Positions 47,301-62,300 of a stretch of DNA of 64,000 nucleotides are shown here, piece by piece (within the stretch, counting starts at the first letter, position 1; each line of letters begins with the position of its first letter). The translations under genes were made by a program, and so were the position numbers. Below the pieces are notes generated by a model. The model was not told the DNA's origin, did no database searches, and worked only from the letters and a program-made list of their open reading frames with translations. The stretch lies in the NCBI RefSeq assembly GCF_008710745.1, contig NZ_VYSA01000001.1, positions 1,488,001 through 1,552,000 of the forward strand. The letters are read 5' to 3'. The stretch is from Microbacterium rhizomatis (GTDB taxonomy: Bacteria; Actinomycetota; Actinomycetes; Actinomycetales; Microbacteriaceae).

Positions 47301-50300
47301 GAGTGCGGCGCCGATCGTGAGCGGGGCGACGCGGCGGAAGGCCGTCGCATCGGCCGAGACGGTTCCGCCGGCCGTCGCGATCACCGTGCTGTCGTCGATG
47401 TGCGCGTTCTGCGAGCCGAGCGAGTCGATCACGAGGATCTGCCCGGCGATCGCGAAGCCCCCGACCTGACCGGTGAACGCGATCGCCGAGGTGTCTTCGG
47501 TGTGCGCGGCGGTGACAGCGATGTCGCCCCCGGCCGTCAGGAAGCCGCGCGAGCCGATTCCCGCGTCCACGTGGGTGTCGAGGGTGGCGACGACGACCGA
47601 GACGCCGATGGCGGCGATGCCGCCGGAGGCGGACCCGGCGAGGGCGAAGAACGCGTCGCGGGCACCGGAGCGGACCCGGATGGATCCGCCGGTCGTGACG
47701 GTCACTCCCACGCCCAGCCCGCTCGAGGTCCCACCGGGAGTCGCGGGGAGGCTGAATTCGCGCGAGACCAGGTCTGAGTTCGGGGCGGCGGAGGCGATCG
47801 AGCCGCTCGCCGACGCGAGCGAGGGGTTGATGCGCTGCGTCGTCTTGTCGCCCGACGAGCTCACCGCGCCGTTGAGGATGTTCGTGTAGCCGCTCGAGCC
47901 GCCGCCGGAGGCGAACTGCCCGGCCGTGTCCTGCGGCGTGCCCTGGGCCGAGGTGAGCGCGTCCTTGTCGCCCTCGCCGTTGTTGTAGCTGCCGGTGGGC
48001 GAGCCGCCGGCGGTCCACACCGACACCGAGGCGCCGACCCCGACCGCTCCCCCACCCACGCTCACGGCGTAGGACTGGATGTCACGCACCGTCAGCGCCT
48101 GGACGATGAGGTCTTTCGCCGCATACAGCGAGGCGAAGTCGCCGACCGTCGCCGTCGTCGAGATGTCAGCGACGCCGATGTCGACCCCGCCGGCGAGGCC
48201 GACGAACCCGCCGCCGATGCCGCCGCCGATCGTGAAGGTGCGGGTGATGTCGGTGGCCGACACCGAGACGGACTGCTGCGAACCTCCCGCGGCTCCCCCG
48301 TTGATCCGGGTGCGCAGGGCGTCGTTGCTGTCGATGCGGGCGACGGTCGTGCCGCGGACGAGTGTGACGTTGACAGCTCCTGCGACGCCGACGAAGCCCC
48401 CCGCCGCCGAGACGGCCATGCCGAACATCTTCTGCGTCGAGCTCGCGAGCACGGCGACGCCGGATTGCTCTCCGACCGGGAAGCCGTCGTCGGTCACGGT
48501 GCCGGTCGGGATGCCGCTCAGCGGCGCACCCGGCTGCTCGGCCCGCGCATCCACCGTGCTGCCTGCCCCGACGAGCGCGCGCGTGTCTTTCGTCATCGAC
48601 ACCACCGACACGCCCATGCCGACGCCGACGAAACCGCCGCCGATGCCGCCTGAGACGACGGTGATCTTGGTGTCGTCGGCCACGGCGACCAGAACGTTGT
48701 TGCCGGCGTCGATCACCGTCCGCTCGCCGATGCGGGCGTAGGTGTGCACCTGCGCGACGAGGGCGGCGACCGCGGCCCCGACGCCGACGAAACCGAAGCC
48801 GGCCGAGGCGGCGACCGCGGTGATGGACTCGTCACCGGCAGCGGTCACCCGCACGTCGCGCGCGGCCGTGACGTGCGCGGAATCGTCGATGACGGCATCC
48901 GTCGTCAGGGTCACGAGGTCGACGGCGGCGCTCACTCCGACGCCGGCCATGCCGCCGCCGACCGCGGCCGAGACCATGAGCTGGCGGAACGCCGACCCCG
49001 CACCGACGCGGACCGACTGCAGGCTCGACGCACCGGTGTTGTCGGGGTTGATCTCGGCGAAGCGGCCGATCGAGGCGATCGTGCGAGCGGTGACGACGTT
49101 GACGTTGCCACCGACCGCGACACCCGCGGTGGCGCTGGCTGCAGCGGAGGCACCGACGGCGAGGATCTCGTCGCTGTTGTTCGCGACGACCGCCACGCCC
49201 CAGATCGTCGCCGTGCGCGGAGTCTGCACGCGGATGCCGGTGACCAGCGCCGGGTCTCCTGGGGGCTGGCTGCCCTGCAGCACGATGCTGTGGGCGCGAC
49301 CGGCTCCCGCGCCGCCCGAGAGACCGAGCGAGATGGTCTGCGCGGGCGTTCCGGCGCACCCCTGTGCGGCCGGGTTGGCCTGGCAGAGGGTCGCTGCGAG
49401 CCGGAACGCGTGGGGTGCCCCCGTCGGGACGACGTAGTACGTGCCGCCGTCGACCAGGCCCGCGATGGGCGTTCCGCCGTTCGCGTTGTAGACGACGGCG
49501 TCGCCGAGGGAAAGGGTCAGGTCGTACGGGAGCGTGATGATGTCGCCCGAGACGTCGGCGCTCGGTGTGAAGTACGGCGACGGACGCTGCGGCACGGTGG
49601 CCTGGTCGGTCGGGTAGATCCGCTGCGACTGCCCGGCGCGCGCGGGCACGCTGAGGCTGAGGATCGGTCCGCCCTGTGTGAGCGACAGCTGGATGCGGGT
49701 CGGCGAGACGACGTGCACGAAGTACTCGCCCCCGGCCACGAGCGGACTGATGACGGCTCCGCCGCCGGGGTCGTAGCTGACCTGCTGGCCCTCGGCGAGG
49801 CCGTGCGCATAGCCGAGCTCGATCGTGCGGCCGTCGCCGAGAACGGCATTCGCGGGTGCGAACCGGGTGTCGATGTACCCGATGTCGTACCCGCCCGTGG
49901 TGGCGGTGAGGCCCGAACCGCCGCCGAGCGCCGTCACCTGCGACAGGTCGCCGATGAACGCCGTCGTCGTCTTGTTCAGCACCGGCACCGCGGCCGTCAC
50001 GCCGACCGACGCCGTGCCGGAGACCGCGATCGAGCCCGAGATGATGTTCATGGAGAGCGTCTCGTTCGCGGCGACACGGGCGCTGCCGCCCGCCACGACG
50101 ACGGCGCGCGAGGTCGGGCATGTCGCGAGCGAGATCGCTCCCGCCGCGCATACCTCGCCGACGAACGCCTTCGTGACGACGTTGTAGACCGAGACCGCGG
50201 CGTTGACGGCGACCGATGCGGTACCGGCGAAGCTGCCGCCGGCCGAGATGCTCGTCGCCTCCTCGCTCGAGGTGGCGTCGACGGCGACGTCGCCCGTGAC

Positions 50301-53300
50301 GCGGACGTCGGCCTGTGGCGCGATCCACGCCTGGGTGTCCTTGTTCACGACCTGGACGTCGGCGCCCGCCCCGACACCTGCGGTGCCGCCGATGGCGAGC
50401 TGGCCGGCCACCGAGCGGATGATCGAGTGATCGGATGCGGCGAGCATCGCCGACGACCATCCGGAGCCGCCGATGGCGTCGACGGTGGCGCCCCGGTCGA
50501 TGTGGGCGTGGGTCGTGTTGTTGCGCACCCCCACGGTGGCCGCCCCCGCGACGCCGGCCGTGCCCCCGAGGGTTCCGGCGACCGAGACGAGCCACTGGTC
50601 TTCGCTCTGCGCCGCCGTCATCGAGAGCCCCGCGCCACCGCGCGCCCACACGACGTCGTACGCGGCGATCGCGGCATCCACGATCCCGGTGCGCACGAAG
50701 ACGACCGACGAGACGCCGACGCCCGCGGACGAGCCCGCCGCGATCCCGCCCGCGAACAGCGTCATCTTCACCGGGTCGGCCGCGGCGATCGTCATCGCAC
50801 CGCGGGCGCGCACCGTCGTCGGGTTCTCCGCACCGCCGTCGATGTAGGCGCGGGTACCCGGAGCATCCGATCCCTGGTTCACGATCAGGACGACGAACGA
50901 CCCGGTCACTCCGGCGCTCGTCGAGGCGGCGGCACCGGCGACGACCTCGGTGAAGGTCTCGCCGGCGGTCGCCGTCAGCCACACCGAGCCGCCGAGGTCG
51001 GCGGTGACGCCCCGGCCGATCGAGGCGCGGACGTCTTTGTTGTGGACGCCGACGATGAGTGCGAACCCGACCCCGGCGCTGCCGGTCGAGAGCCCCAGAG
51101 CCCCGGCGAGCTCGATGAACTCGGTCTGGTCGGAGGCGGTGAACGCCAGATCCTGCCCGGCGGCGACCGGCAGACCCTGGTTCACGACCGCGCCGTCGCC
51201 CAGGAAGCTGAGCGTGCGGCGGTTCACGACGTCGACGATGACCGAGCCGCCCACCGACGCGTCGCCTCCGGAGGCCGCGGCGCCGAGTGCGACGGAGGTG
51301 AAGGCAGGGAGGGTGACGAGCGGCACCTCGGGGGCGGCGAGCGCGACGATCCCGCCCGTGGCGCGGCCGACGATCGCCCCACCGGCGTCGATCGTGGTCG
51401 GGTCGGCGAGGGTCGAATCGATGTGCGCGAGAGTGGAGGTGTCGATCACCTGGACGACGATCGCGGCGCCGACTCCGGTGCCGCTGGTGGTGAAGGCTCC
51501 CGAGACGGCCATCGCCTGGACGCCCATCGGGTTGGAGGCGTCCATCGCGATGCCGCCGGTGAGCGTGAAGCTCGACCCGGTGCCGATCACGGCCTCGTTC
51601 GTGAGGTTCAGGACCTGCACGGCGACGGACCCTGCGACGCTCGCGTCGCCCTTGCCGCCCGCCGCCGAGATGGCCCACGTGCGGAAGTCGTTCTGCGCGC
51701 CTGCGGGCGTGATGCCCGTGACGGCGACGCCGCCGGCCGTCACGATCGCGCCCGCGCCGATCGAGCCGCGGTTGGTCACGTTCACGACGTTGAGCCCGAC
51801 GGCGGCGCCGATGTTGTCGCTCGAGGTCTCGAGGCTGTAGCTCGTGCCGGTGGCCTTGGCCTCGGCATCCGTCTCGTTCGAGGCGAGCGCGGCGAGCTGG
51901 CCGGTGAGCACGACGACCAGCGCGGGCGCGAGGCTCGCCTGCGTGTCGACCGTCACCCAGTTGACCGCGACCGCGGCGCCGACACCCACCCCGTCGCTCG
52001 ACTGCCCGGACTGACCGGATGCCTGTCCATTGGCGCCCGAGACCTGGCTCTGCGACGACGGCAGCGTGCCGGACTTGCCTGCGGTGGCGGGAGTGCCGTC
52101 CAGCTGGCTCTGCGCCTGCCCGTCCGAATCGGATGCGGAGCCAGGGGTCGTCGCGCTGGAGGTGCCCTTCGCGCTGGCCGTGGCGTGCGCGCTCGTGTGA
52201 ATCGCGTTGGTGGCGATCATCCAGAGCGACGCCGCCGTGACGTTTCGCAGGACCGCGGCGTGCACAGAGAGGTCGACGACGTTGATGACGATGATCGCCC
52301 CGACCGCGACGCTCGACCCGGCGGCATCGGCGTCGCCGGTGACCGTCACCGACCCGTCCAGCGTGGCGCGGACGATCACGTCGCCGGTCGCGACGAACGG
52401 GCGGGGCCCGGGGGTTCCGATGCGGGCGAGGACGGTGTGGAAGACGAGGTTGATTCCCACACCGGGGCTGACCGCATTGCCGCCCTGCGACCCCGCCTTG
52501 ACCGTGCCGACGACCGTGTCGGCGGCGTCGGCACTGACGGTCACGTTGCGTCCGCCGGTCACATCGGCGCCGTTCTCGATCTCGGCGCGCGTGATGTCGT
52601 CGGTGATGACGTTGATCGCGACGGATGCTCCGACCCCCGTGCTCGAGCCGCCGCCCTTGGCATCGGAGGTCGCACTCGCGGTGTCGGTGCGGAGGTTCTG
52701 GGCCGCGATCACGACGTCGCCGGTGCCGAAGTCGACGCGGGCGCTGCCCGGGATCCAGGCCTCCGTGTGATCGAAGACGATGTTCAGTCCGAGCGCACCC
52801 GCGACGCCGACATCGGTCGATCCCGCGCCGGACTTCGCGACCGCGGAGAAGTCGTGGATGCCGTTGCCCACGCCCGTGGTCATCAGAGCCGACGCGGTGA
52901 AGCCGTTGGCCTCGACGATCGTGTCGGCGCCGATCCACGCCCGGTTGGTGAGGAAGACGAGGTTTAGTGCGACGGCCGCGCCGATGCTCGTGTTCTTCTT
53001 CGTCACGGCCTTGGCATCGGCCGTCACGATGCCGTCGACCTGCTCGCTCGAGAGCAGCCGGACGTCGCCGCCCGCGACGAGGTGACGGCCGTCGGGGAGC
53101 GATGCGGTCGCGGTGACGTCGGCGATATTGAGACCGATCGCCGCGGCGACGGCGACACCGCCGTCGCTCGTCGACGCCGACGGGTTGCTCGAGTTCTGCA
53201 CGCCGGAGCCGCCGGTGGCCGTGCTCTGGTCGTTCGCGTAGGTGCGCTGGTCGAGGATCTGCTGGTCGACGCCACCCGATGGTGCGTCGCTGCTCTTCGT

Positions 53301-56300
53301 GCTGGGCGCCCCGCTCGCCGAGGCGTCGGCCGCGGCGCCGTTCAGCGACGAGCCCGTCGCGACCAGCCAGATCGCGCCGCCGGCGGTGACGTCGCGGAGG
53401 GTGGTCGAAGTGACGGTGTCGAACGCGAAGTTCAGGGCGAGTGCGACGCCGACCGCGGCATCCTTCGCCCCCGTCGCAACGGCACCGGCGATCGTGTGCG
53501 CGGCGGCGATCTGGATGGCGGCGATCATGACCGACCCGGTCGCGGCGATGGGCCCGGAGGCGAGCGACCCGAGGCTCGCCGAGGTGCGGACGGTGGCGAC
53601 GGTGATCGCGATCGCCGGCGACACCGTGACCGCTCCCCCGGCGGCACCCATGCGCGCCTCGGTGCTGACGGTGTCCATCGACCATGCGCCCACGGTGATG
53701 TCGTGCGCTCCGGTGAGCGACACCTCGTCGTCGATCCGGGCGTGCGTGTCGGAGGTCGCGAGGGTGAGCGCGAACGAGGCGCCGACGCCCGCGTCGCCGG
53801 TCGCGACGACTCCGACGCCCGCGGGGAGCGCCTTGGCCGTGGCCTCGACCGAGCTCGTCGCGGCGATGACGGCGTCGCCGCCGGTGAGGACGACGGTGCC
53901 CGACACCGCGGCGAGCGTGTCGAACGTCGCGATGATGAGAGCGACCGAGCCGGCGACCGACACCTTGCCGCCGCCGGCGCCCGACGAGGCGATCGCCGTG
54001 ACGGTCGAGGTCGTGTCGGCGCCGAATCCGGTCTGCGTCGCGGTCACGGTGAGCGCGTGCGCGTGGACTTCGACGGTCGCGGGGACGACCGAGCGGTTGA
54101 GGCTGTCGACGTAGGTGATCGCGATGCCGGCTCCGATCGCCGCATCCCCGCCCTTCGCGGCGGTGCCGTCGGCGGCGCTCGCAGCGTCGGTGTTGGCCGA
54201 GGACGAGACCGTGAGCATGCCGCCTGCGGTGATGAGGGTGACATCGGGCTCGATGATCGAACGGGCGCGCAGCGTCGAGATGTCGATGCCGATCGCGGCC
54301 GCGACGTTCACGGGACCGCTGCTCGTCTTGGCGTTCGGGGTCGCCGCCGACCCCGAGCCCTCGGAGCCGGCGTGCGATCCGGCGACGCCGTCGGCGTACG
54401 TGCGCTGGCCGCCGACCATCTTGTCGACGCCGTCGCCCGAGGCGCCGCCCTCGGTAGCCGGGTCGCCCGTGCCCTTGCTCTTGTCGTTCTCGGGAGCGCC
54501 CGAGGCGGATGCGGCGGCCGCCGCCGCCGATGACGACCAGCTGAACGCCTCGAGCGTGACGTCGCGACCCGCCGTCGTGTTGCGACCGAGGGCCGCGGTG
54601 ACGGTGTGGTTCGCGATCGTGAGGGCGAGGGCCACTCCGACGGCCGCGTCGGTGGTCGCGATCGCCGAGGCGGTGGCCTTCGTGTCGGCGGCCGCGTGCT
54701 GATCGGCGTGGATCACCACGTCGCGGGTGACCACGAGGACGCCGGTGCCGATGCGGGCCAGAGTGGTGACGTTCGAGAGCACGATCGCGATCGCCGGGGC
54801 GACCGCGACTCCGCCGCCCTTCGCCCCGATGCGGGCCTCGGTCGAGGTGGCATCGGTCGCGCCCGCGCTGAGCTTCACGTCGCGGGCGCCCGTGACGCTC
54901 ACTCCGTCGTCGATGAGCGCCGTCGTGCGGTGCGTGTCGAGGGTGAGGGCGAAGGCGGCGCCGATCCCGGTGTCGGTCGCGCCCGTGGTGCTGTCGCCCA
55001 CGGGGAGCGCGGTGACCGTGCTCTTGAGGTCGCTCGCGGCGGTGAGGGTGACATCTCCTCCCGTGAGCACGAGCGTGCCATAGACCGCGGCGAGCGTGTC
55101 GGTCGTGAGGATCGCGATCGCCACGGCGCCCGCGACCGAGACCTTGCCACCCGCGGCTCCGGCGGCGGCAGCCGCGCCGTAGGTCGCCGTCGTGTCGGTG
55201 CCGTTCGGCGTCACGAGAGCCGAGACGGTCACGTCGTGGGCCGTGATCGTGAGCGTCGCCGGGACGGTCGCGCGATTCGTGACCTCGGCGAGCGTGAGGG
55301 CCACGCCCGCGCCGATCGTGGCGCTGCCGGTGCCGGCGGCCGATCCGTCACCGCCGGAGGCGGCATCCGTGTTCGCCGACGAGGCGAGGGTCACGGCATC
55401 GGCGGCGGTGATGACGGCCACGAGCGGGTCGATCACGGTCTCCGCGACGATCGTGGCGACCGTGATGCCGATCGCCGCGGCGACGCTCACCGGGCCGTCC
55501 TTCGTCTCGGCGCTCGGGTTGCTCTTCGTGCCCGAGTTCTGGCCGCCGTTGTCGGTCGCGACCTTGTCGGCGTGGGTGCGCTCGCCCTGCGCGAGTTCGT
55601 TCACTCCCGGCCCGGGCTTGCCACCCGGGTTGGCCGGGTCGCCCGAGTCGGCGTTCTCCGGCGCACCGGCCGTGGATGCCTTGGCCATCGCGGCCGAGTC
55701 CGAGATGCTCGACGCGCGGAGCGTCACGCTGCCGCCCGCCGTGGTGTTGCGGGCGAGCGTCGAGGTCGCCGTGTGGTTCGCGATCGTGAGCGCGAGGGCG
55801 ACGCCGATCGCGGCATCCGTCGCATTCAGCACCGCCGAGGTCGCCGCGGTGTGCGCCCGCGCCTTCTGGGTCGCGGCCATGAGCAGGCTGCCGGTGAGGG
55901 CGAGCACGCCGGTGCCGATCCGGGTCATCGTCGTGACGTTCGAGAGCGTGATGGCGACGGCGGGCGCCGCGGCGACCTTGCCGCCCTTCGCGCCCATCTT
56001 CGCCTCTGTGCTCATGTCGTCGGCGGCGGTCGCGGTGAGCGTGACGCTCCGTGCGCCCGTGAGCGAGACGCCGTCGGCGATCTCGGCGGTCGTGCGGTGC
56101 GTGTCGATCGTGAGGGCGACGGATGCTCCGACCCCGGCGTCGCCCGTGGCGATCACGCCCTCGTCGTGCGGGAACGCGGTGACCACTCCCGCGATGTCGC
56201 TCTCGGCGGTGAGCGTCGCATCGCCGCCGGTGAGGGCGACCGTGCCGTACACGCCCGCGAGGGTCGTGTGGGTGATGACCGCGAGGGCGAACGACCCCGC

Positions 56301-59300
56301 GACCGAGATCTTGCCGCCGCCCGCGCCCGACACGGCTGCGGCGCCGAACGTCGACGTCTTGTCGGTACCGTCTGCGGTGATCGTCGCCGAGACGGTGAGG
56401 TCGTGCGCGGTGACCGTGAGGGTCGCGGGAACCGTCGAGCGGTTCGTCACGTTCGCGAGGGTGAGTGCGACGCCCGCACCGATCGTCGTGCCGCTGTTGC
56501 CCGTCGCCGCACCGTCGGCCGCCGACGACGAGTCGGTGTTCGCCGACGAGGCGAGAGTGACCCTGCCACCCGCGGTGATCGCGGACACATCGCTCGTCAC
56601 GATCGCCTCGGCGTCGACCGTCGAGATCGTGATGCCGATCGCGGCGGCGACGTTCACGGGTCCGCTGGAGGATTCGGCGGTCGGCGCCGCCTTGTCGCCC
56701 GACTTCTTGCCGCCGTTGTCGCCCGCCTGCTTGTCGGCCTGCGTCCTCTCTTTCGCGGCCAGCTCGTTCACGCCCGAGCCCGACGCGCCGCCGGGGTTCG
56801 CGGCATCCCCGCTGTCGGCGGTGTTCTCCGGCGCGCCCGCCGCCGACGCGGTGGCCTTCGACGACGCCTCCGAGATGCCGAACGCCTGCAGCGTCACATC
56901 CACCCCTGCGGTGGTGTTGCGGGCCAGCGTCGAGGTCACCGTGTGGTTCGCGATGCCGAGCGCGAGCGCGACGCCGATACCGGCCTTGGTCGCATCCAGC
57001 ACCGCCGAGGTGGCGGACGTGTCGAGGGTCGCCTTCTGCGACGCCGACATCGTCAGGCTGCCGGTGACGGCGAGGATGCCGGTGCCCACCCGGGTGGTCG
57101 TCGCGACGTTCGAGAGCGTGATCGCGACGGCCGGCGCAAGCGCCACCTTGCCGCCCTTGGCGCCCATGCGCGCCTCGGTGATCGCGTCGTCCACGGCCGT
57201 CGCCGTCAGGGCGACCGTGCGAGCTCCCGTGAGCGAGACGCCGTCGGCGACGTCCGCCGTCGTGGTGTCGGTGATGAGGTTCAGGGCGACGGATGCTCCG
57301 AGCCCCAGGTCGCCGGTCGCGGTGACGCCCGCTCCGGCCGGGAGCGCCTTCACGGTGCTCTTCACCGCGCTGGCCGCGGTCAGGGTTGCGTCGCCGCCGG
57401 TGAGCACGATCGTGCCGTCGATGCCCGCGCGGGTGTCGTGGTTGACGATCGCCATCGCGAACGATCCGGCCACCGACACCTTGCCGCCGCCGGCGCCGGC
57501 GATCGACTCGGCACCGAACGTCGCGGTCTCGTCGGCGCCGTCCTTCGTGACGGTCGCCGAGGCCTCGAGGTCGTGGGCGGTGAGGCTCAGGGTTCCCGGC
57601 ACGACCGCCCGGTTGGTCACGTTCGCGAGGGTGATCGCGACGGCCGCGCCGATCGTCGCGGTCGCCCCCTGCGATGCGGAGCCGTTCGCGCTCGTGGCGG
57701 CGTCGGTGTTGGCCGACGAGGCGAGCGTGACCCTCGCGCCCGCGATCAGCACGGTCGTCGTGGGAGCAAGGACCGTCTCGGCCGTCACCGTCGAGAGGGT
57801 GATCGCGACGGCGGCCGCCACGTTCACCTTGCCCTGCGACGACTCGGCGCTCGGCGCCGTCTTGCTGCCCGCTCCCGCTCCGCCGTTGGCGGAGGACGTC
57901 GTGCTCGCGTTCGTGCGCTCCCCCTCGACCAGGGCGTCGACGCCCCCACCTGCGGCACCGCCGGGGTTGGCAGCATCCCCGCTGTCCGACGTGTTCTCCG
58001 GGGCACCGGCAGCCGATGCGACCGCGGTCGAGGTCGCCGACGAGATGCTCGATGCGCTGAGCGACACGTTCGCCCCGGCTGTCGTGTTGCGGGCGAGCGT
58101 CGAGGTGACCGTGTGGTTGGCGATGCCGAGGGCGAGCGCGACGCCGATGCCCGCCGTCGCCCCGGCAAGGACGGCGGAGGAGGCCGTTGTCGCGAGCGTC
58201 GCCTTCTGGGTCGCGGCCATCGTCAGGCTGCCGGTGACGGCGAGGATGCCCGTGCCGACCAGCGTCGAGGTCGTGACGTTGGACAGGGTGATCGCCACCG
58301 CGGGCGCCAGGGCGACCTTGCCGCCCTTGGCGCCCATGCGCGCCTCGGTCACCGCGTCGTCGGCGGCGGTCGCGGCGAGGACGACGTCCTTGGCTCCGGT
58401 GAGCGAGACGCCGTTCGCGACATCCGCGGTGGTGGTGTCGGTGATCAGGTTGAGCGCGACGGATGCTCCGAGCCCCAGGTCACCGGTGGAGGTGACGCCC
58501 GCCCCGGCGGGAAGGGCCTTCACGGTGCTCAGGACGGCGCTCGTCGCGGTGGCCCGGGCATCGCCCCCGGTCAGCACGATGGTGCCGTCGACCCCTGCGC
58601 GCGTCGTGTGGTTGACGATCGCCATCGCGAACGATCCGGCCACCGACACCTTGCCACCGCCGGCCCCCGAGATCGACTCGGCCCCGAACGTCGCCGTGCC
58701 GTCCGCGCCGTCGGCGGTCATATCGGCCGTGAGCGTCAGGTCGTGCGCGGTGATCGTCACCCCGGCCGGCACGACCGCGCGGTTGGTCACATTCGCGAGC
58801 GTGATCGCGACCGCGGCGCCGATCGTCGCGGTCGCCCCCTGCGACGCCGATCCGTTCGCCGAGCTCGTCGCGTCGGTGTTCGTCGACGTGTGGAGCGTGA
58901 CACCGCCGGTCGCGGTGACCGTGATGCTCGGCCCGAGGACCGTCTCGGCACGGACGGTCGACAGGGTGATCGCGATCGCCGCGGCGACGTTCACCTTGCC
59001 CTGCGACGACGACGCACTGGGCGCCTGTCCACCGGCAGCCGGTGCGCCGCCGTTCGCGGCGGACGTGTCGCTCGCGTTCTGGCGCTCGCCCGCGACGAGC
59101 GCATCGACCCCGCCGCCTGCGGCGCCGCCCGGGTTGCCGGCATCCCCGCTGTCCGCGCTGTTCTCGGGTGCGCCCGCGGCCGACGCGGATGCCGTGGAGC
59201 TCGCGGACGAGAAGCTCGACGCGGCCAGCGAGACATCTCCGCCCGCCGTCGTGCTGCGCGCGAGGGTCGAGGTGACGGTGTGACCGGCGATCGTGAGGGC

Positions 59301-62300
59301 GAGGCCGACGCCGATGCCCGCGGACGTGGCGGCCAGCACCGCCGCCGATGCCGTGGTCTGGGCGGTCGCCTTCTGGGTCGCGCTCAGCGTGAGGTCGCCC
59401 GACAGCGACAGGCCGCCGCCCGATCCGACGCCCGCTGCCGTGGTCACGGTCGAGAGCGTGACGGCGACGGCGGGCGCGAGGGCGACCTTGCCGCCCTTCG
59501 CCCCCATCCGGGCTTCGGTCACGGCGTCGTCGGTCGCGGTCGCCGTCAGGGCGACGTTGCGCGCGCCCGAGAGTGCGACGCCGTCGCCGACGTCGGCGCG
59601 CGTCGTGTCGGTGATCAGGTTCAGGGCGACGGATGCTCCGAGGCCGAGGTCACCGGTCGAGGTGACGCCCGCTCCGGCCGGAAGCGCCTTGACGGTGCTC
59701 GCCAGGGCGCTGACCGCTGTGGCGGTGAGGTCTCCGCCGGTCAGGACCACGGTGCCGTCGACCCCCGCCCGGGTCGCGTGGTTCACGATGGCCAGCGCGA
59801 AGCTGCCCGCGACCGAGACCTTGCCGCCCCCCGCGCCCGCGATCGACTCGGCCCCGAACGTCGCCGTCGAGTCGGCCCCCTCCGCGGTCATGTCGGCGCG
59901 GAGGGTCAGGTCGTGCGCGGTCACCGTGACGCCGGTCGGGACCACGGCGCGGTTCGTGACGTTCGCGAGGGTGATCGCCACCGCGGCGCCGATCGTGGCG
60001 GTCGCCCCCTGCGACGCCGATCCGTTCGCCGAGGTCGACGCGTCGGTGTTCGTCGAGGTGTGGACAGTCACGCCGCCCGTCGCCGTGACCGAGATGCTCG
60101 GCCCCAGAATCGCCTCGGCACGGACGGTCGACAGGGTGATCGCGATCGCCGCGGCGACGTTCACCTTGCCCTGCGACGACGACGCGCTCGGCGCCGTCGC
60201 CGAGCCGGCGCCCGCGCCCCCGTTGGCCGCCGACGTCGAGCCCGCGTTCGCCCGCTCGCCCTCGACGAGAGTGTCGACGCCGCCGCCCGCGGCGCCGCCC
60301 GGGTTGCCGGCATCCGCGCTGTCCGCACTGTTCTCGGGCGCTCCGGCCGCCGAGGCGAGAGCCGTCGAGATCGCCGAGGAGAAGCTCGAGGCAGTCAGCG
60401 ACACATCGCCCCCCGCCGCCGTGCTGCGGGCCAGCGTCGAGGTGACGGTGTGGTTCGCGATACCCAGGGCCAGGCCGACGCCGATTCCCGCGGAGGTGGC
60501 GGCGAGCACCGCGGCCGATGCGGTCGTGGAGAGCGTCGCCTTCTGCGTGGCGGTCATCGCGAGCGTGCCGCTCAGCGACAGCGACCCGGCGCTGGAGCCG
60601 ATGAGCGTCGTCGTCGTCACGTTCGAGAGCGTCACGGCGACTGCGGGAGCCAGGGCCACCTTGCCGCCCTTCGCGCCCATGCGTGCCTCGGTGATCGCGG
60701 CATCCGTCGCCGTGGCCGTGACCGAGACGTTCCGGGCACCCGTGAGCGACACGCCGTTCGCCACGTCGGCGGCGGTCGAGTCGGTGATCAGGTTCAGGGC
60801 GACGGATGCTCCGAGCCCGAGGTCGCCGGTCGAGGTCACGCCTGCGCCGGCGGGAAGCGCCTTCACGGTGCTCGTGAGGTTGCTCGTCGCGCTGCCGGTC
60901 AGGTCGCCGCCGGTCAGCACGACGGTGCCGTCGACTCCTGCGCGGGTCGCGTGGTTCACGATCGCCATCGCGAACGAGCCGGCCACCGACACCTTGCCGC
61001 CGCCGGCCCCGGCGATCGACTCCGCTCCGAAGGTCGATGTCGCATCGGCACCGTCCGGCGTGACGTCCGCCGCGAGTGTCAGATCGTGGGCGGTGACGGT
61101 CACGCCGGCCGGGACGACCGCGCGGTTGGAGACGTTCGCCAGCGTGATCGCGACGGCGGCACCGATCGTGGCGGTCGCCCCCTGTGACGCGGAGCCGTTC
61201 GCGGAGGACGCGGCATCCGTGTTCGCCGAGCTGTGGAGGCCGACTCCGCCCGTCGCGGTGACGGTGATGGCGGGACCGAGGATGGTCTCGGCCGTCACCG
61301 TGGACAGGGTGACGGCGACCGCCGCGGCGGCGTTCACCTTGCCCTGCGACGACGACGCGCTCGGCGCCTGACCGGCCGGAGCCGCCGCGCCGCCGTTCGC
61401 GGCCGCCGTGTCGCTCGCGTTCGCCCGCGCGCCCTCGACCTGCGCATCGACGCCGTCGCCGGGTGCGCCGCCGGGGTTTCCGGCATCCCCGCTGTCAGCG
61501 CTGTTCTCCGGGGCGCCGGCCGCGGATGCCGAGGCGGTCGAGGTCGAGGCCGAAACGCTCGACGCGGTCAGTGAGACGTTGCCGCCGGCGGTGGTGCTGC
61601 GCGCCAGCGTCGAGGTGACGGTGTGATGGGCGATGCCCAGGGCGAGGCCGACGCCGACCCCGGCGGTCGTGGCCGCGAGCACGGCGGCTGAGGCCGTCGT
61701 CGCGAGCGTCGCCTTCTGCGCCGCGGTCATCGTGAGGCTGCCGGACAGAGACAGCGCGCCCGTGCCGATCCGCGTCGTCGTCGTGACGGTGGACAGTGTC
61801 ACGGCGACGGCCGGCGCGAGAGCGACCTTGCCGCCCTTCGCCCCCATCCGGGCTTCGGTCACTGCGTCATCTGTGGCCGCCGCCGTGAGTGTGAGGTTCT
61901 TCGCGCCGGTGAGCGAGACCCCGTCTGCGAGATCGGCGGCGGTCGCATCGGTGATCAGGTTGAGCGCGACGGACGCCCCGAGCCCCAGATCGCCCGACGA
62001 GGTCACGCCCGCACCGGCGGGAAGGGCCGTGACCGTCGTCTTGACGGTGCTGGCCGCGGCGAGCGTCACGTCGCCGCCGGTCACCACCACTGTGCCGTCG
62101 ATCCCCGCACGGGTCGCGTGGTTCACGATCGCCATCGCGAACGAGCCCGCCACCGAGACCTTTCCGCCACCGGCCCCCGCGATCGATGCGGCCCCGAACG
62201 TCGCCGTGCCGTCCGCCCCGTCCACCGTCATGTCGGCCGTCAGGGTCAGGTCATGGGCGGTCACCGTCACCCCGGCCGGCACGACGGCCCGGTTCGTGAC

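Noticed and set aside
54606-61187. Plus-strand open frame of over 2,190 codons, and similar ones at 38535-42674, 42831-47777, 48744-52967 and 55192-59283
   Set aside because: They lie opposite the giant surface-protein gene and consist of Arg/Gly/Asp-rich or Ala/Pro/Val-rich low-complexity translation. High GC codon bias of the sense strand removes stop codons from the antisense frames.
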